Positions 42,950 to 51,760 of a stretch of 64,000 nt of DNA are shown piece by piece. This stretch comes from Catellatospora tritici. Lineage in GTDB: Bacteria > Actinomycetota > Actinomycetes > Mycobacteriales > Micromonosporaceae. Positions within the stretch are counted from its first letter, which is position 1. The number at the start of each line of letters is the position of its first letter. Location of the stretch: positions 124,001-188,000 of the forward strand of contig NZ_JAHRCY010000016.1 of assembly GCF_019083965.1 (NCBI RefSeq), in the 5' to 3' direction. The translations under genes and the position numbers were made by a program. The notes below the pieces were generated by a model. The model was not told the DNA's origin and made no database searches. It saw only the letters and a program-made list of their open reading frames with translations.

Positions 42950-43674
42950 TCAGCGACCACGACACCGCCCGGACTGCGGCCCACCGCCCGCTGACCCATG
43001 ACGTCGACCTCGACCGGGTCTGGACCGGGGTCGCGGCAGAGATCTGGCGCCGCCGACCGCGACTGCTCGAACGCGCGGCGACACGGCTGCTGCGCTCACC
43101 GGGCCTGGCGCGGGCGCTGGTCACCACACCGTCGCTCCTGCTCGGCTGGACCCTGGCCACCGCCACCGTGCTGCTGGCCGGCGTGCTGGCAACACTGGAA
43201 ACCGGAACCCCGTATGTGTCGCTGCTGGCCCCGGCAGTCGCGGCCGCAGGCATCGCCTACGCCTACGGACCCGGCGCCGACCCGGCCTGGGAACTGACCT
43301 GCAGCACCGCCGTCAGCGACCGACTCATCCTGCTGGTACGGGCACTGGCCGTATTCGGACTCAACAGTGCGCTCGGCCTGGCCGCCACCGCCGCGAGCAG
43401 CCTGGCAGCGCCGATGACCGTCGGCTGGCTGCTGCCGATGACCGCAGTATGCGCCCTGGCGCTGGCCACCGCCGCCCTCACCCGGTCGGCGAACGCCGGC
43501 ATCGCCGCCGCCACAGCCAGCTGGATGATCACAGTACTGGTCGGCAAGGCCACCACCGGGCAGATCACCGCGGCCGTGACGACCGCCGGACTGCGGCTGC
43601 CCTACCTCCTGCTCACCGCCTGCTGCGCGGTGATCGTCCTGCACACCACCCGGACCTCGAAAGGAACAGCGTGA
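42946..43674 (+). CDS. Membrane protein of the sigma/ABC operon
   Basis: A 242-residue protein. The cytoplasmic N-terminal 60 residues (DVDLDRVWTGVAAEIWRRRP) resemble the short helical head of anti-sigma-like proteins. About six hydrophobic segments follow (LLLGWTLATATVLLAGVLAT to LPYLLLTACCAVIVLHTTR). It overlaps both neighbours by a few bases. The position between an ECF sigma factor and an ABC ATPase is typical for a zinc-independent anti-sigma or an ABC-associated membrane subunit. No named family is certain. Confidence 0.75.
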   Translation: MISDHDTARTAAHRPLTHDVDLDRVWTGVAAEIWRRRPRLLERAATRLLRSPGLARALVTTPSLLLGWTLATATVLLAGVLATLETGTPYVSLLAPAVAAAGIAYAYGPGADPAWELTCSTAVSDRLILLVRALAVFGLNSALGLAATAASSLAAPMTVGWLLPMTAVCALALATAALTRSANAGIAAATASWMITVLVGKATTGQITAAVTTAGLRLPYLLLTACCAVIVLHTTRTSKGTA

Positions 43675-44417
43675 ACGTCTCGACCACCGACCTGACCCGC
43701 CGCTTCGGCCGCACCGCAGCCGTGGCCGGTGTCAGCCTGGACACCGGTCCAGGCGTCCACGGCCTGCTCGGCCCCAACGGCGCCGGCAAGACCTCGCTGC
43801 TGCGGATGCTCGCCACCGTCATCGAGCCGACCTCCGGCACGATCCGTCTGCTCGGCCAGGACCCCGGCGACCATACCCAGCGCCGCCAGATCCGCCGCAG
43901 GCTCGGCTACGTTCCGCAGAGCCTCGGCTTCTACCCGGGGTTCACCGTGGTCGAGTTCGTCGAGTACTTCGCCCTGCTCAAAGAGGTACCCGCCTCGAGA
44001 GTGCCCCGCGCGGTCGCCGCCGCCGTCGAACGCGTCGGTCTGGGCGACAGGGCCACCGCCAAACTGAGGACCCTGTCCGGTGGCATGCTGCGCCGCGCCG
44101 GCATCGCTCAGGCGATCGTCAACGACCCCGAACTCCTGCTGCTGGACGAGCCGACGGCCGGACTCGACCCCGAGCAGCGCATGGCCTTCCGTAGCCTGCT
44201 ACGCGACCTCGGCCGACACGCCACCGTCATCGTCAGCACCCACCTCGTCGAGGACGTCGGCGCCGCCTGCACCGACGTCGTACTCATGGACCAGGGAAAG
44301 ATCGTCTTCCGTGGCAGTCCCGACGAGCTGACCGCCCGCGGTGTCGGCACCGGCGCGGCAGGCGACGCCCCGCTGGAACGCGGCTACAGCGCCGTGCTGG
44401 CCGAGGCACGCGCATGA
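43671..44417 (+). CDS. ABC exporter ATP-binding protein
   Basis: A 248-residue ATPase of the DRA/CcmA-like exporter class. Walker A GPNGAGKTS (residues 34-42), Q-loop YVPQSLGFYP, signature LSGGMLRRAG, Walker B LLLLDEPTAGLDP and H-switch STHLVED. The GTG start overlaps the previous stop and ATGA joins it to the permease gene. The C-terminus has the short domain after the H-loop (GKIVFRGSPDEL) usual for this class. It powers the permeases encoded directly downstream. Confidence 0.95.
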   Translation: MNVSTTDLTRRFGRTAAVAGVSLDTGPGVHGLLGPNGAGKTSLLRMLATVIEPTSGTIRLLGQDPGDHTQRRQIRRRLGYVPQSLGFYPGFTVVEFVEYFALLKEVPASRVPRAVAAAVERVGLGDRATAKLRTLSGGMLRRAGIAQAIVNDPELLLLDEPTAGLDPEQRMAFRSLLRDLGRHATVIVSTHLVEDVGAACTDVVLMDQGKIVFRGSPDELTARGVGTGAAGDAPLERGYSAVLAEARA

Positions 44418-45871
44418 CCGCGTCACCGACCACGGCCGGACTCGCCGACCAGCGCCCGCACCGGCTGCGCGCGGCCGGCCGCCTGCTGAGACTGGAACTG
44501 CGCCGCAGCGTCATGCTGTGGCTGCTGCCGATCATCGGCGGACTCTTCTGGCTGGTGACCTATCGCCCCGCCATGGGACACCCGCCGCTGTGGAACATCC
44601 GCGCGATGATCATGCAGACGACCGCCTCGGCCGTGTTCGTGCCGGCCGTCGTCGGCGCCGCGGCGTGGCTGGGCGCACGCGAAACCCGCCACGGCATCGC
44701 CGACCTGTTGACCGGCACCGCCCGGTCGCGCTGGTTTCGTCAACTCGTGACCTGGTCGGCGATCACCGCCTGGTCGCTGACGGCCTATCTCATCTGCGTG
44801 GCCGCCCTCTACCTCGCGACCGCCCGGCAGGGGGCCTGGGGCGGCCCGTTGTGGTGGCCGGCCGCCGTCGGCGCGGCGACGCTGCCGGCGTTCTCCGCGC
44901 TCGGGTTCGCGGCCGGAACACTGCGTCCCAGCCGCCTCACCGCACCGCTGACCGCGGTCGCCGTGTTCCTGACCCTCGAACTCACCGCGCAGTTCATCCA
45001 CGACGACCGCTCCGCCTGGCAGGTCTCCCCGCTGGTCGCCGGACCATGGGAACTGGGCGCCGACCCGGGCGTGGCCACCTTCTACCGATACCTGCCCGAC
45101 CTGCCGATCGCCCAGATCACCTTCCTCGCCGGTATCACCGCCGTATTCGTCGGTGTCCTCGGCATCCGACCCGGATCGGGCAGCCCGTGGCTGCGTCGCA
45201 CTGCGGCTGCGCTCACCACGACCGGCGTCCTTGCCGCCGTCACCGCGACAGCACTGGTCAGCACCGGCAGGCTCGACCCCCACGGCATGATCGCCATCCC
45301 GGCCCTGCACCGCAGCGCCCACGACCAGCCCGTGCCCTACACCCCGGTATGCGCCGACACCCCGATCCCCGTCTGCCTGCACCCCGCATACGCCACCTAC
45401 CTGCCCACCGTCACCACCACACTCGGGCCGCTGCTACGGGAATTGGCAGGCCTGCCGGGCGCACCCATCCGCATCGAGCAGACCGCCGCCGCCTACCGGC
45501 AGGAAGCAGGCAACGGCGTCAGCATCAACCGAGCCGGCCCCGCCAGCACCGGAACACCACCTACCCTGCACCTCCTGCTGCCCGTCCAGTTCGGGCACAC
45601 CACCACCGCCGAGCAGACGACATCAGCACTCAAGGCCGACACCGCCCGCGACATCCTCAGCAGCGTCATCGGCGGCGGCCGCGAGACGACCGCCGCACAG
45701 GCGGCTGTCACCGAAGCCATCCTCGGGACCCCGACGCTGCAACCCGGCACCCCGGAAGCAGCGGCAGCCCAACGCTTCGCCGCGCTACCCGACCAAGCCC
45801 GCCACGACTGGCTCATGCAGCACGTCACCGCGCTGCGCGCAGGACAACTCACCCTCACGGACCTGCCATGA
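44414..45871 (+). CDS. ABC exporter permease with large external domain
   Basis: A 485-residue membrane protein. Six hydrophobic segments occupy about 35-285 (LWLLPIIGGLFWLVTY, ITAWSLTAYLICVAALYLAT, LPIAQITFLAGITAVFVGVL). A soluble C-terminal part of about 190 residues carries cysteines (VCADTPIPVCLHP) and ends in a helical bundle. It is predicted to face the cell exterior, judged from the last helix. ATGA overlaps with both neighbours indicate strict co-translation. Substrate unknown; peptide or lantibiotic-type export would fit only by analogy. Confidence 0.85.
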   Translation: MTASPTTAGLADQRPHRLRAAGRLLRLELRRSVMLWLLPIIGGLFWLVTYRPAMGHPPLWNIRAMIMQTTASAVFVPAVVGAAAWLGARETRHGIADLLTGTARSRWFRQLVTWSAITAWSLTAYLICVAALYLATARQGAWGGPLWWPAAVGAATLPAFSALGFAAGTLRPSRLTAPLTAVAVFLTLELTAQFIHDDRSAWQVSPLVAGPWELGADPGVATFYRYLPDLPIAQITFLAGITAVFVGVLGIRPGSGSPWLRRTAAALTTTGVLAAVTATALVSTGRLDPHGMIAIPALHRSAHDQPVPYTPVCADTPIPVCLHPAYATYLPTVTTTLGPLLRELAGLPGAPIRIEQTAAAYRQEAGNGVSINRAGPASTGTPPTLHLLLPVQFGHTTTAEQTTSALKADTARDILSSVIGGGRETTAAQAAVTEAILGTPTLQPGTPEAAAAQRFAALPDQARHDWLMQHVTALRAGQLTLTDLP

Positions 45872-46518
45872 CCACCGCGGCCGCCCGCCCCGCACCGCGT
45901 CACGGCACCGGACTGCGGCTGACCCGGCTGTACCTGGCCAGCCGCCGCATCCCAGCCGCCGTCGCCGCCATCGTCATCAGCGCGATCGCACTGCGGGTCG
46001 CGCTGCACTGGACCTGGACCGCCTACGGCGCCCTGCAGCTGCCCCTGGTCTTCGAAACCGCATGCGCCACGGTGATCGCCGTCACCACAGCCAGCCCTTT
46101 CGGCGAACCCGAACGAGCCGTCGGCGCACGGCTGCCGCTCCTGCGGCTGGCCACCGTAGTGGGCTTGACCGCGGCCGCGGCCGGCGTCCTGGCCACCGCC
46201 GCCATCGGCATCGACCTGGCAGGCGGAACCCTGGAACTGACACGGAACGTGATCGGACTGACCGGCATCGGACTGTTGTGCGCCGGGCTGCTCGGCGGAG
46301 CACTCGCCTGGACCGGGCCTGTCGCCTACCTCGTCGTGTCGGTGTACGCCCTGTACACACGCTGGCATGGACCCACCCTGTCATCGCCGTGGATATGGCC
46401 GGCGCAGCCGTCGGATGACATGCTCGCGACGCTGTGCGCGAGTCTGGTGCTGGTCGCCGGTGTGGCCGTCATCGCGATACGCGGCGCCCGTGACTCGCTC
46501 AACGTCCACGACAGCTGA
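45868..46518 (+). CDS. Second membrane subunit of the ABC exporter
   Basis: A 216-residue membrane protein with about six hydrophobic segments (AAVAAIVISAIALRVALHW, TVVGLTAAAAGVLATAAIGI, VIGLTGIGLLCAGLLGGALA, GPVAYLVVSVYALYTRW, LCASLVLVAGVAVIAIRGA). It is the last of five overlapping genes; a GC-rich hairpin follows at 46585. Probably the small partner permease of the preceding gene. No family name can be given from sequence alone. Confidence 0.8.
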   Translation: MTTAAARPAPRHGTGLRLTRLYLASRRIPAAVAAIVISAIALRVALHWTWTAYGALQLPLVFETACATVIAVTTASPFGEPERAVGARLPLLRLATVVGLTAAAAGVLATAAIGIDLAGGTLELTRNVIGLTGIGLLCAGLLGGALAWTGPVAYLVVSVYALYTRWHGPTLSSPWIWPAQPSDDMLATLCASLVLVAGVAVIAIRGARDSLNVHDS

Positions 46519-46584
46519 CCTCCGAGGGCAGGGCGCAGGCATGGCCTGGGTTTGTCACCGGGGCGAGGGCCGCCGCCGGGATCT

Positions 46585-46618
46585 GCCGCCGCGGCGACCG
46601 GTCGGTCACCGCGGCGGC
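46585..46618. terminator. GC-rich hairpin after the sigma/ABC operon
   Basis: A 10-bp perfect stem (GCCGCCGCGG / CCGCGGCGGC); the 14-base loop contains a further 5-bp pairing (GACCG / CGGTC). It lies between convergent genes and is likely a bidirectional terminator. Confidence 0.7.
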
Positions 46619-46629
46619 GGGTGCGTCGC

Positions 46630-47067
46630 TCATGCCGTACGCCTCAGGGGGCCTGGAATCCGGCCGCGGTGTCGCACCGAGACGCCGCCGGATGGTTCTG
46701 GGTGGCCTTGGTCTATGCCGTGAGTGGAGAGTGTGGCAAGCGTCAGGCGGCGTGTCAGCGCGGACTCGATCAGTTGCAGCAATGCGGCGAGAGTGGCCCG
46801 CCACGAGCCTGGTGCGGAAGTGGCGTCGCTGTCGTGCAGCAGCAGCGTGGCTCCGCCGCGAAGGTTACGAACGGCTGTCCGATAAACGGATTCGCCAGTG
46901 GCGTCGCTGGTCCAGTCGCGACCCCAGTCGGTCCACAGCACCGGCCGCAGCCCAGCTGAATGGAGCTGGTCAGCGCAGCAGTGGTCAGGATCCCATATAG
47001 TGACGGCGTCCAGGCCGCTGTAGCGTCCGGCCCATCCGTTGACGAACGCGAACAACTCGTAGTTCAT
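46630..47067 (-). pseudogene. PAP2-start / polysaccharide-deacetylase-end chimera
   Basis: A 145-residue ORF built from two genes. Residues 1-22 (MNYELFAFVNGWAGRYSGLD) are the typical N-terminus of a PAP2-type undecaprenyl-diphosphatase. From residue about 24 it reads as the end of a NodB polysaccharide deacetylase (LRPVLWTDWGRDWTSDATGE, SVYRTAVRNLRGGATLLLHD, then SAPGSWRATL), including the family's late LLHD motif. Neither active site is complete. This is the same pattern as the DnaK/ClpB chimera at 25.5 kb. The ORF is intact, so a peptide could be made, but I do not expect activity. Confidence 0.65.
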
Positions 47068-47428
47068 GTCGTGCCACCTGCTTCCTCGCTGTTTGCCGTC
47101 ACCGTAGGAATCGCCGGCTGAGAAAGCGTTGAGGAACGTCTAGACCACCCGGACCTGTGTCGACGCCGTTACCCGGCCGCCACGTGCAGCTGCTCGCTGT
47201 GTTCCTCGACAGCTACTTTCCGGCTGCCGTGCCGTGGGAGCTGCCCGACCACGGCGGCCCGAGCCCGCGTACCTGTCCGCCGGCGTCGGTGGGCTCGCGC
47301 TGATCGGCACCGCCGCCGCCCGAGGCCCCGGCGGTACTGTCACAGCCGATCGACCAACGGCCGTGCCGTATCCGGCCGATTCGCAGATGGCGCACCGCCG
47401 TCGCAGGTGCAGGTGGGATGGTGGGACC
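47068..47428. other. Intergenic region, no gene seen
   Basis: About 360 bases between divergent genes. A plus-strand frame at 47190-47300 (VQLLAVFLDSYFPAAVPWEL) is protein-like for about 35 residues; may be another fragment. Confidence 0.35.
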
Positions 47429-48181
47429 GTGGGTGGCGCTTCGATCCTGATCGGCCCGGCGTTCGGGGTGGTGCTGGTCGTGCTGTGCGCGGCGGCGGCG
47501 GTGAGCGCCCGGCTGGCCGGACTGCGGGTGTCGCGGGCTGTCGTCGGCGCGGGCGTGCGGGCGGCGGTGCAGCTGGCGGTCGTGTCACTGCTGATCACGT
47601 GGGTGCTGCGGACGTGGGGTGCTACTGCGGCATTCGTCCTGTTGATGATCATCGTGGCATCGGTGACCAGCGCCCGGCGGATCAGCCGCGACCGCAGCGC
47701 CTGGTGGGCGGCCGCAGCGATCATGGCAGGGCTCGCGCCGGTGCTGGCGCTGATCGTCGCGGCCGGGACGGTGCCATGGCAGACCGTTGCGGTGGTGCCG
47801 GTGGCCGGGATCCTCATCGGCGGAGCGATGTCGGCGACGTCGCTGGCCGGCCGCCGGATCATGGAAGACCTGACGGTGCGGCGCGGTGAGTACGAGGCCC
47901 TGCTGGCGCTCGGGTTCACCGAACCGGACGCGGTACGGGAGCTGTGCCGGCCGTATGTGGGGCAGGCGCTGCATCCGGCGCTGGACCAGACCCGGACCGT
48001 GGGCCTGGTGACGCTTCCCGGCGCGTTCGTCGGGGTGCTGCTGGGCGGCGCCGGCCCGATCCAGGCCGGCGCCACCCAGCTGCTGGTGCTGGTAGGGCTG
48101 TTGGCCGCCGAGACGATCGCGGTGATCGTCGTGCTGGAACTGGTGGCCCGCGACGTGATCCGCAGGCCGTCGGCGCGTTAG
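47429..48181 (+). CDS. FetB/UPF0014-family ABC permease
   Basis: A 250-residue membrane protein with about seven hydrophobic segments. Family signatures: GVRAAVQLAVVSLLITWVL, AGILIGGAMSATSLAGRRIM, RRGEYEALLALGFTEPDAVR and LPGAFVGVLLGGAGPIQAG. FetB-type permeases pair with a FetA ATPase and are linked to metal (iron) efflux and stress. No FetA gene is adjacent here. The start is GTG 47429 by family length, with a purine-rich stretch about 10 bases upstream; an upstream extension is possible. Confidence 0.85.
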   Translation: MGGASILIGPAFGVVLVVLCAAAAVSARLAGLRVSRAVVGAGVRAAVQLAVVSLLITWVLRTWGATAAFVLLMIIVASVTSARRISRDRSAWWAAAAIMAGLAPVLALIVAAGTVPWQTVAVVPVAGILIGGAMSATSLAGRRIMEDLTVRRGEYEALLALGFTEPDAVRELCRPYVGQALHPALDQTRTVGLVTLPGAFVGVLLGGAGPIQAGATQLLVLVGLLAAETIAVIVVLELVARDVIRRPSAR

Positions 48182-48545
48182 CCGGCGTCGCGGCGGATGA
48201 CGCTGGTGTCGATGCGCCCACATCGCACGACGGTGATGGCCGCGGCGGCGCAGAGGCCGACCACCGTCATTACTGCGACCACGGCCAGGTACGTCCAGGC
48301 GACGTAGAGGTGGCCCGGTGGCGGGTCGAACACCCCGGTCAGCGCCGCCAGCAGCACCGCGGTGATCACCGCCGCTGTGCCCGCCCCGAACAGCGCCGCC
48401 AGCAACCCGACCGCGGAGGTTTCGGCGGCGACGAACCCTGTCATCTGGCGACGGCTGGCCCCCAGTAGCGCCGCGAGGGTGAACGTGCGCCGCCGCTCGG
48501 TGAGTGTCAGCGCCGGGAGCAGGCCCGCGGCGGTGGCGGTGAGAC
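48178..48545 (-). pseudogene. FtsX-like permease C-terminal remnant
   Basis: The reverse strand, without a start, reads LTLTERRRTFTLAALLGASR, then QMTGFVAAETSAVGLLAALF and helices to VIRRDAG. This is the final two-helix block of an FtsX/MacB-type permease, with the typical ERR(R)xx..LxxLGAS motif. About 120 residues of a normally 400-800 residue protein remain. It ends 4 bases inside the convergent FetB gene. Confidence 0.6.
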
Positions 48546-48638
48546 GTGCTGAAGGCGTCGAACCCGGACCTGCAGGCCGCCACCACGATCGACCTGGCCA
48601 AGACCTTCACCACCGAGTTTGTCAAGGCCGCGTCCTGA
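48546..48638 (+). pseudogene. Short C-terminal coding fragment, unidentified
   Basis: Thirty residues in frame before a TGA (VLKASNPDLQAATTIDLAKT then FTTEFVKAAS). Protein-like and helical, perhaps the end of a lost gene. It abuts the FtsX remnant exactly, another probable deletion junction. Family not identified. Confidence 0.25.
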
Positions 48639-48843
48639 CGGAGAACTAGACGAACACCCGACACTATGCGGGCCGTATCGTGGGCCGCACCGCGATCGAA
48701 GACACGGTGCGGCCTACGACATGTCTCCGGCAAACGGGCAGATCGCAGTGTCGACCCCCTAGACCGCGTCCGGTCGCACCGGCGGGGTCGTGTCCGCCTG
48801 GGCGGTCGGTCGGTTCTGGTCCGGCGGTGGCGCCGGAGCCCGG

Positions 48844-50049
48844 TCACGGTGCGGCCAGTGCCTCGGTGGGGGACAGCCGAGCCGCCCGGATCGCCGGATA
48901 CAGACCGGCGAGGCCGCCGATGAACAAGGTCGCGACGAGCGCTCCCGAAGAGGCCCAGACCGGTACGACAGCAGGCCACCTCTGATATGCGGCATATCCG
49001 GCGGTGACGACGATCCCCAGCAACACTCCGCCGACGCCGCCGAGCGCGGACAACAGCAGCGACTCGGCCAGAAACTGTAGGCGAATCTGACCCCGTGTCG
49101 CGCCCAGCGACCGGCGTAGTCCGATCTCGGACCGCCGCTCCAGTACCGAGATCACCATTGTGTTGGCGACCCCCACCCCGCCGACCAGCAGTGCCACCGC
49201 GCCCAGCCCGAGCAGCAGCCCGTTAAGCGTGAGGTCAGCTGCTCGGCTCGCGGCCAGGGCGTCCGAGGGCCGGGACACAGTGACGTCACCGGGCGAATGC
49301 GGATTGGTCGTTGCGGCCAGGACCCGGTACACCGCCTCGACCTGGCTGTCGCGCGAGCGGGCGTAGACGGTGGTTGCGCTGCCGTCGAAGCCGAACAGTT
49401 CGGTGGCGATGTCCCAGCCGATCAGTACGCCGGTGTCGAGTTCGCGGGCCAGGGTGACCTGGTTGAGGACACCGACCACCGTGAACCGTTCACCGCCGAC
49501 CAGGATCTCGGTCTGCGGGCTGGGGCGGCCGATACCCAGTCGGCGAGCCGTGTCGGCGCCGAGGACCGCTGCCGGATACCGGGCGGTGACAGCGTTGATC
49601 CACGTTCCGCTGCGGATGCCGGCCCCGACGGTCTGCGGCAGGTTCAGCCGTGCGGCGTACACGGCCAGTCCGTTGGTCTCCACTCGCGGGATCTTGTCGG
49701 AGCGGTACACCTTGGCGTTGTCGATGGTCGCGATGGCCGATGCCGTGGTGACGGGTCCGATGCGGGCGATCATCGCCTCGGCTTCCGGTGGCAGTTTGGC
49801 CTCCTGCCCGCGGATGGTCTGTCCCGGCGACACGGTCAGCAGGTTCGTGCCCAACGCGGCGAGCTGGCGGTTCAACTGCTCACGGGAGGACGACGAGATG
49901 CCCACGACCCCGACCATCGCCGCGATACCGATGGCGATACCCAGCGCGGCCAGCAGGGCCCGGGTTGGTCGTGTCCGCAGTCCGGCGGCACCGACACTGG
50001 CGACGTCACGGACTGCCATCCGGGCCGGCGTCAGGCGCGGGGCCGTCAT
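48844..50049 (-). CDS. MacB-type ABC transporter permease (FtsX domain)
   Basis: A 401-residue permease. An N-terminal helix (TRALLAALGIAIGIAAMVG) is followed by a large extracytoplasmic MacB_PCD domain (about 50-240) and three C-terminal helices. The FtsX signature is VANTMVISVLERRSEIGLRR then SLGATRGQIRLQFLAES. The ATG overlaps the ATPase stop (ATGA). It is the last gene of a four-gene operon (lipoprotein, adaptor, ATPase, permease) that likely exports an antibiotic-like or envelope-active compound under control of the adjacent two-component system. Confidence 0.93.
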   Translation of the reverse strand: MTAPRLTPARMAVRDVASVGAAGLRTRPTRALLAALGIAIGIAAMVGVVGISSSSREQLNRQLAALGTNLLTVSPGQTIRGQEAKLPPEAEAMIARIGPVTTASAIATIDNAKVYRSDKIPRVETNGLAVYAARLNLPQTVGAGIRSGTWINAVTARYPAAVLGADTARRLGIGRPSPQTEILVGGERFTVVGVLNQVTLARELDTGVLIGWDIATELFGFDGSATTVYARSRDSQVEAVYRVLAATTNPHSPGDVTVSRPSDALAASRAADLTLNGLLLGLGAVALLVGGVGVANTMVISVLERRSEIGLRRSLGATRGQIRLQFLAESLLLSALGGVGGVLLGIVVTAGYAAYQRWPAVVPVWASSGALVATLFIGGLAGLYPAIRAARLSPTEALAAP

Positions 50050-50699
50050 GACGTCACCCGGCCATCGCGCATATGCACCTGCCGGTCCAGTCCCGCGGCC
50101 AGGTCACGGTCGTGGGTGATGATCACTACCGTGGTGCCGGCCGTGTGCAGCTCCCGCAGGACTGCCATGACGCCGTGCCCGGCGGCGGTGTCCAGGTTTC
50201 CCGTCGGCTCATCGGCCAGCAGCAGCGCCGGTTCGCCGACCACCGCGCGGGCGATTGCGACCCGCTGCTTCTCGCCGCCCGACAGCTCGTGCGGCTTGTG
50301 GTCCAGCCGCTGCCCGAGCCCGACCCGTTCCAGCGACGCCTGTGCGCGACGCCTGCGTTCCTTGACCGGTACGCCCGAGTACAGCAGCCCGTCTGCCACG
50401 TTCCCGAGGGCGGCGACCCCGGCGGCCAGATGGAACTGCTGGAACACGAAGCCGATGCGCCGGGCCCGCAACGCCGACAGCTGCCCGTCGGACAGCTGCG
50501 AGATGTCATGGCCGTCGACGACCACCCGGCCGGAGGTGGGGCGGTCGAGCGTGCCCAGCATGTGGAGCATGGTCGACTTGCCTGAGCCCGAGGGACCGAC
50601 CACGGCCACCAACTCGCCGTGCTCGATGCTCAGTGTCACCCCGTCCAAGGCCCGGACATCGCCGGAGTACACCTTCGTCACGTCGGTCAGCTCGATCAT
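50046..50699 (-). CDS. MacB/LolD-type ABC ATP-binding protein
   Basis: A 217-residue ATPase: Walker A GPSGSGKST, Q-loop FVFQQFHL, signature LSGGEKQRVAIARAV, Walker B LLLADEPTGNLD and H-switch ITHDRDLA. Standard length for the LolD/MacB class. It overlaps both the adaptor gene upstream and the permease gene downstream by 4 bases. Powers conformational change of the FtsX-type permease rather than transport across itself. Confidence 0.95.
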   Translation of the reverse strand: MIELTDVTKVYSGDVRALDGVTLSIEHGELVAVVGPSGSGKSTMLHMLGTLDRPTSGRVVVDGHDISQLSDGQLSALRARRIGFVFQQFHLAAGVAALGNVADGLLYSGVPVKERRRRAQASLERVGLGQRLDHKPHELSGGEKQRVAIARAVVGEPALLLADEPTGNLDTAAGHGVMAVLRELHTAGTTVVIITHDRDLAAGLDRQVHMRDGRVTS

Positions 50700-51760
50700 T
50701 GTGGCATCCCCACGGTCATGCCCTCTGTGAGTCCGTCACCGGTGACCTCCACCCGGCCCTGCGAGAACAGGCCGGTCTGCACCCTGACATAGTGCGTCAC
50801 AGTTCCGTCGACGACCTCGACGCCGTAGCCGCCCTCCGCCAACGCCACCAATGCCGCGACCGGCACGCTGAGTACATCGCGGCGTTCGTCGGCGGTGAAG
50901 ACCACGGTGACCACGGCCGCCTCGATCTGCGCGACCGCCGTCGGGTCGGCCAGCGAGACGACGGCCTCGATCCACGTCTGCGGCTGCGCGTCACCGTCGC
51001 TGGGCTGGTCGATCACCGTGTAGACCCGTTCCACTCGCCCGGCCACCTGCGTGCCGTCGGGCAGCTGGATCCGCACCGCCACCCCCGTACGCGCCAGCCG
51101 CTGCTTGGACACCTCCAGCTCGACAGTTACCTGACGACCGGTTCCGGTGTACCGGAGCACCTCGTGCCCGTCGCCGGTGGACTCGTTCACCCCCGCCGCA
51201 ACGGCATCGACTCGGATCGGACCCGCGGCGAACACGACCCGGCCCAGGTCGACCCGGCCGGTCCGGGGCAGGCCCAGCGCCTTCTGCCAGCGCCTCACCG
51301 CCCCAGCGGTGGTGGCCGTGTACTGGTCGTCGACCGTGAAGCCGGTGTAGCCGAGCGCTCTGAGGTTCACTTCGAGTTGGCGTACGTCGGCACCGGTGAC
51401 ACCCGGTCCGAGCGTGCGGAATGCGGCGACGTCGCCGTACATCAGGACGATCGGGGTGTCATCCACGCGGTAGATCGACCGGCCCCGAGCGATGACGTCG
51501 CCGGGCAGCGGCATCCTGGTGATGACGCCGGGAGTACGGCCCGCCAGCATGTACGTGACGCCGTAGCCGAGGTTGCCGTAAGCGTCGTCGGTGTCCAGCA
51601 TCGTCTGGCGGGTGACCTGGGCGGTTGCGGGCGGCAGGCCGGCTGCGGTGGGAGTGTCCGGGCCGGCGCCGCCGAACCCGATCGCTGCCGCGACCGTCGC
51701 CCCGGCCGCGAGTACGCCCCCACCGACGACCGCTACTGCCCTCCCGCTGCGGCGGCTCAC
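50696..51760 (-). CDS. Efflux adaptor with peptidoglycan-binding domain
   Basis: A 354-residue protein with an N-terminal membrane anchor (AVAVVGGGVLAAGATVAAAI). A lipoyl/barrel half (YMLAGRTPGVITRMPLPGDV) and a PG_binding_1 domain (VRQLEVNLRALGYTGFTVDD, YTATTAGAVRRWQKALGLP, residues about 120-170) follow. The rest is a HlyD/MacA-like beta-barrel (VTVELEVSKQRLARTGVAV, then DVLSVPVAALVAL). These proteins are the gram-positive counterpart of periplasmic adaptors and link the transporter to the cell wall. It overlaps the lipoprotein and ATPase genes. Confidence 0.92.
   Translation of the reverse strand: MSRRSGRAVAVVGGGVLAAGATVAAAIGFGGAGPDTPTAAGLPPATAQVTRQTMLDTDDAYGNLGYGVTYMLAGRTPGVITRMPLPGDVIARGRSIYRVDDTPIVLMYGDVAAFRTLGPGVTGADVRQLEVNLRALGYTGFTVDDQYTATTAGAVRRWQKALGLPRTGRVDLGRVVFAAGPIRVDAVAAGVNESTGDGHEVLRYTGTGRQVTVELEVSKQRLARTGVAVRIQLPDGTQVAGRVERVYTVIDQPSDGDAQPQTWIEAVVSLADPTAVAQIEAAVVTVVFTADERRDVLSVPVAALVALAEGGYGVEVVDGTVTHYVRVQTGLFSQGRVEVTGDGLTEGMTVGMPQ

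Noticed and set aside
49297..50730. 477-codon plus-strand frame opposite the efflux permease and ATPase genes
   Set aside because: Shadow frame; the minus-strand genes have intact Walker and FtsX motifs and overlapping starts.
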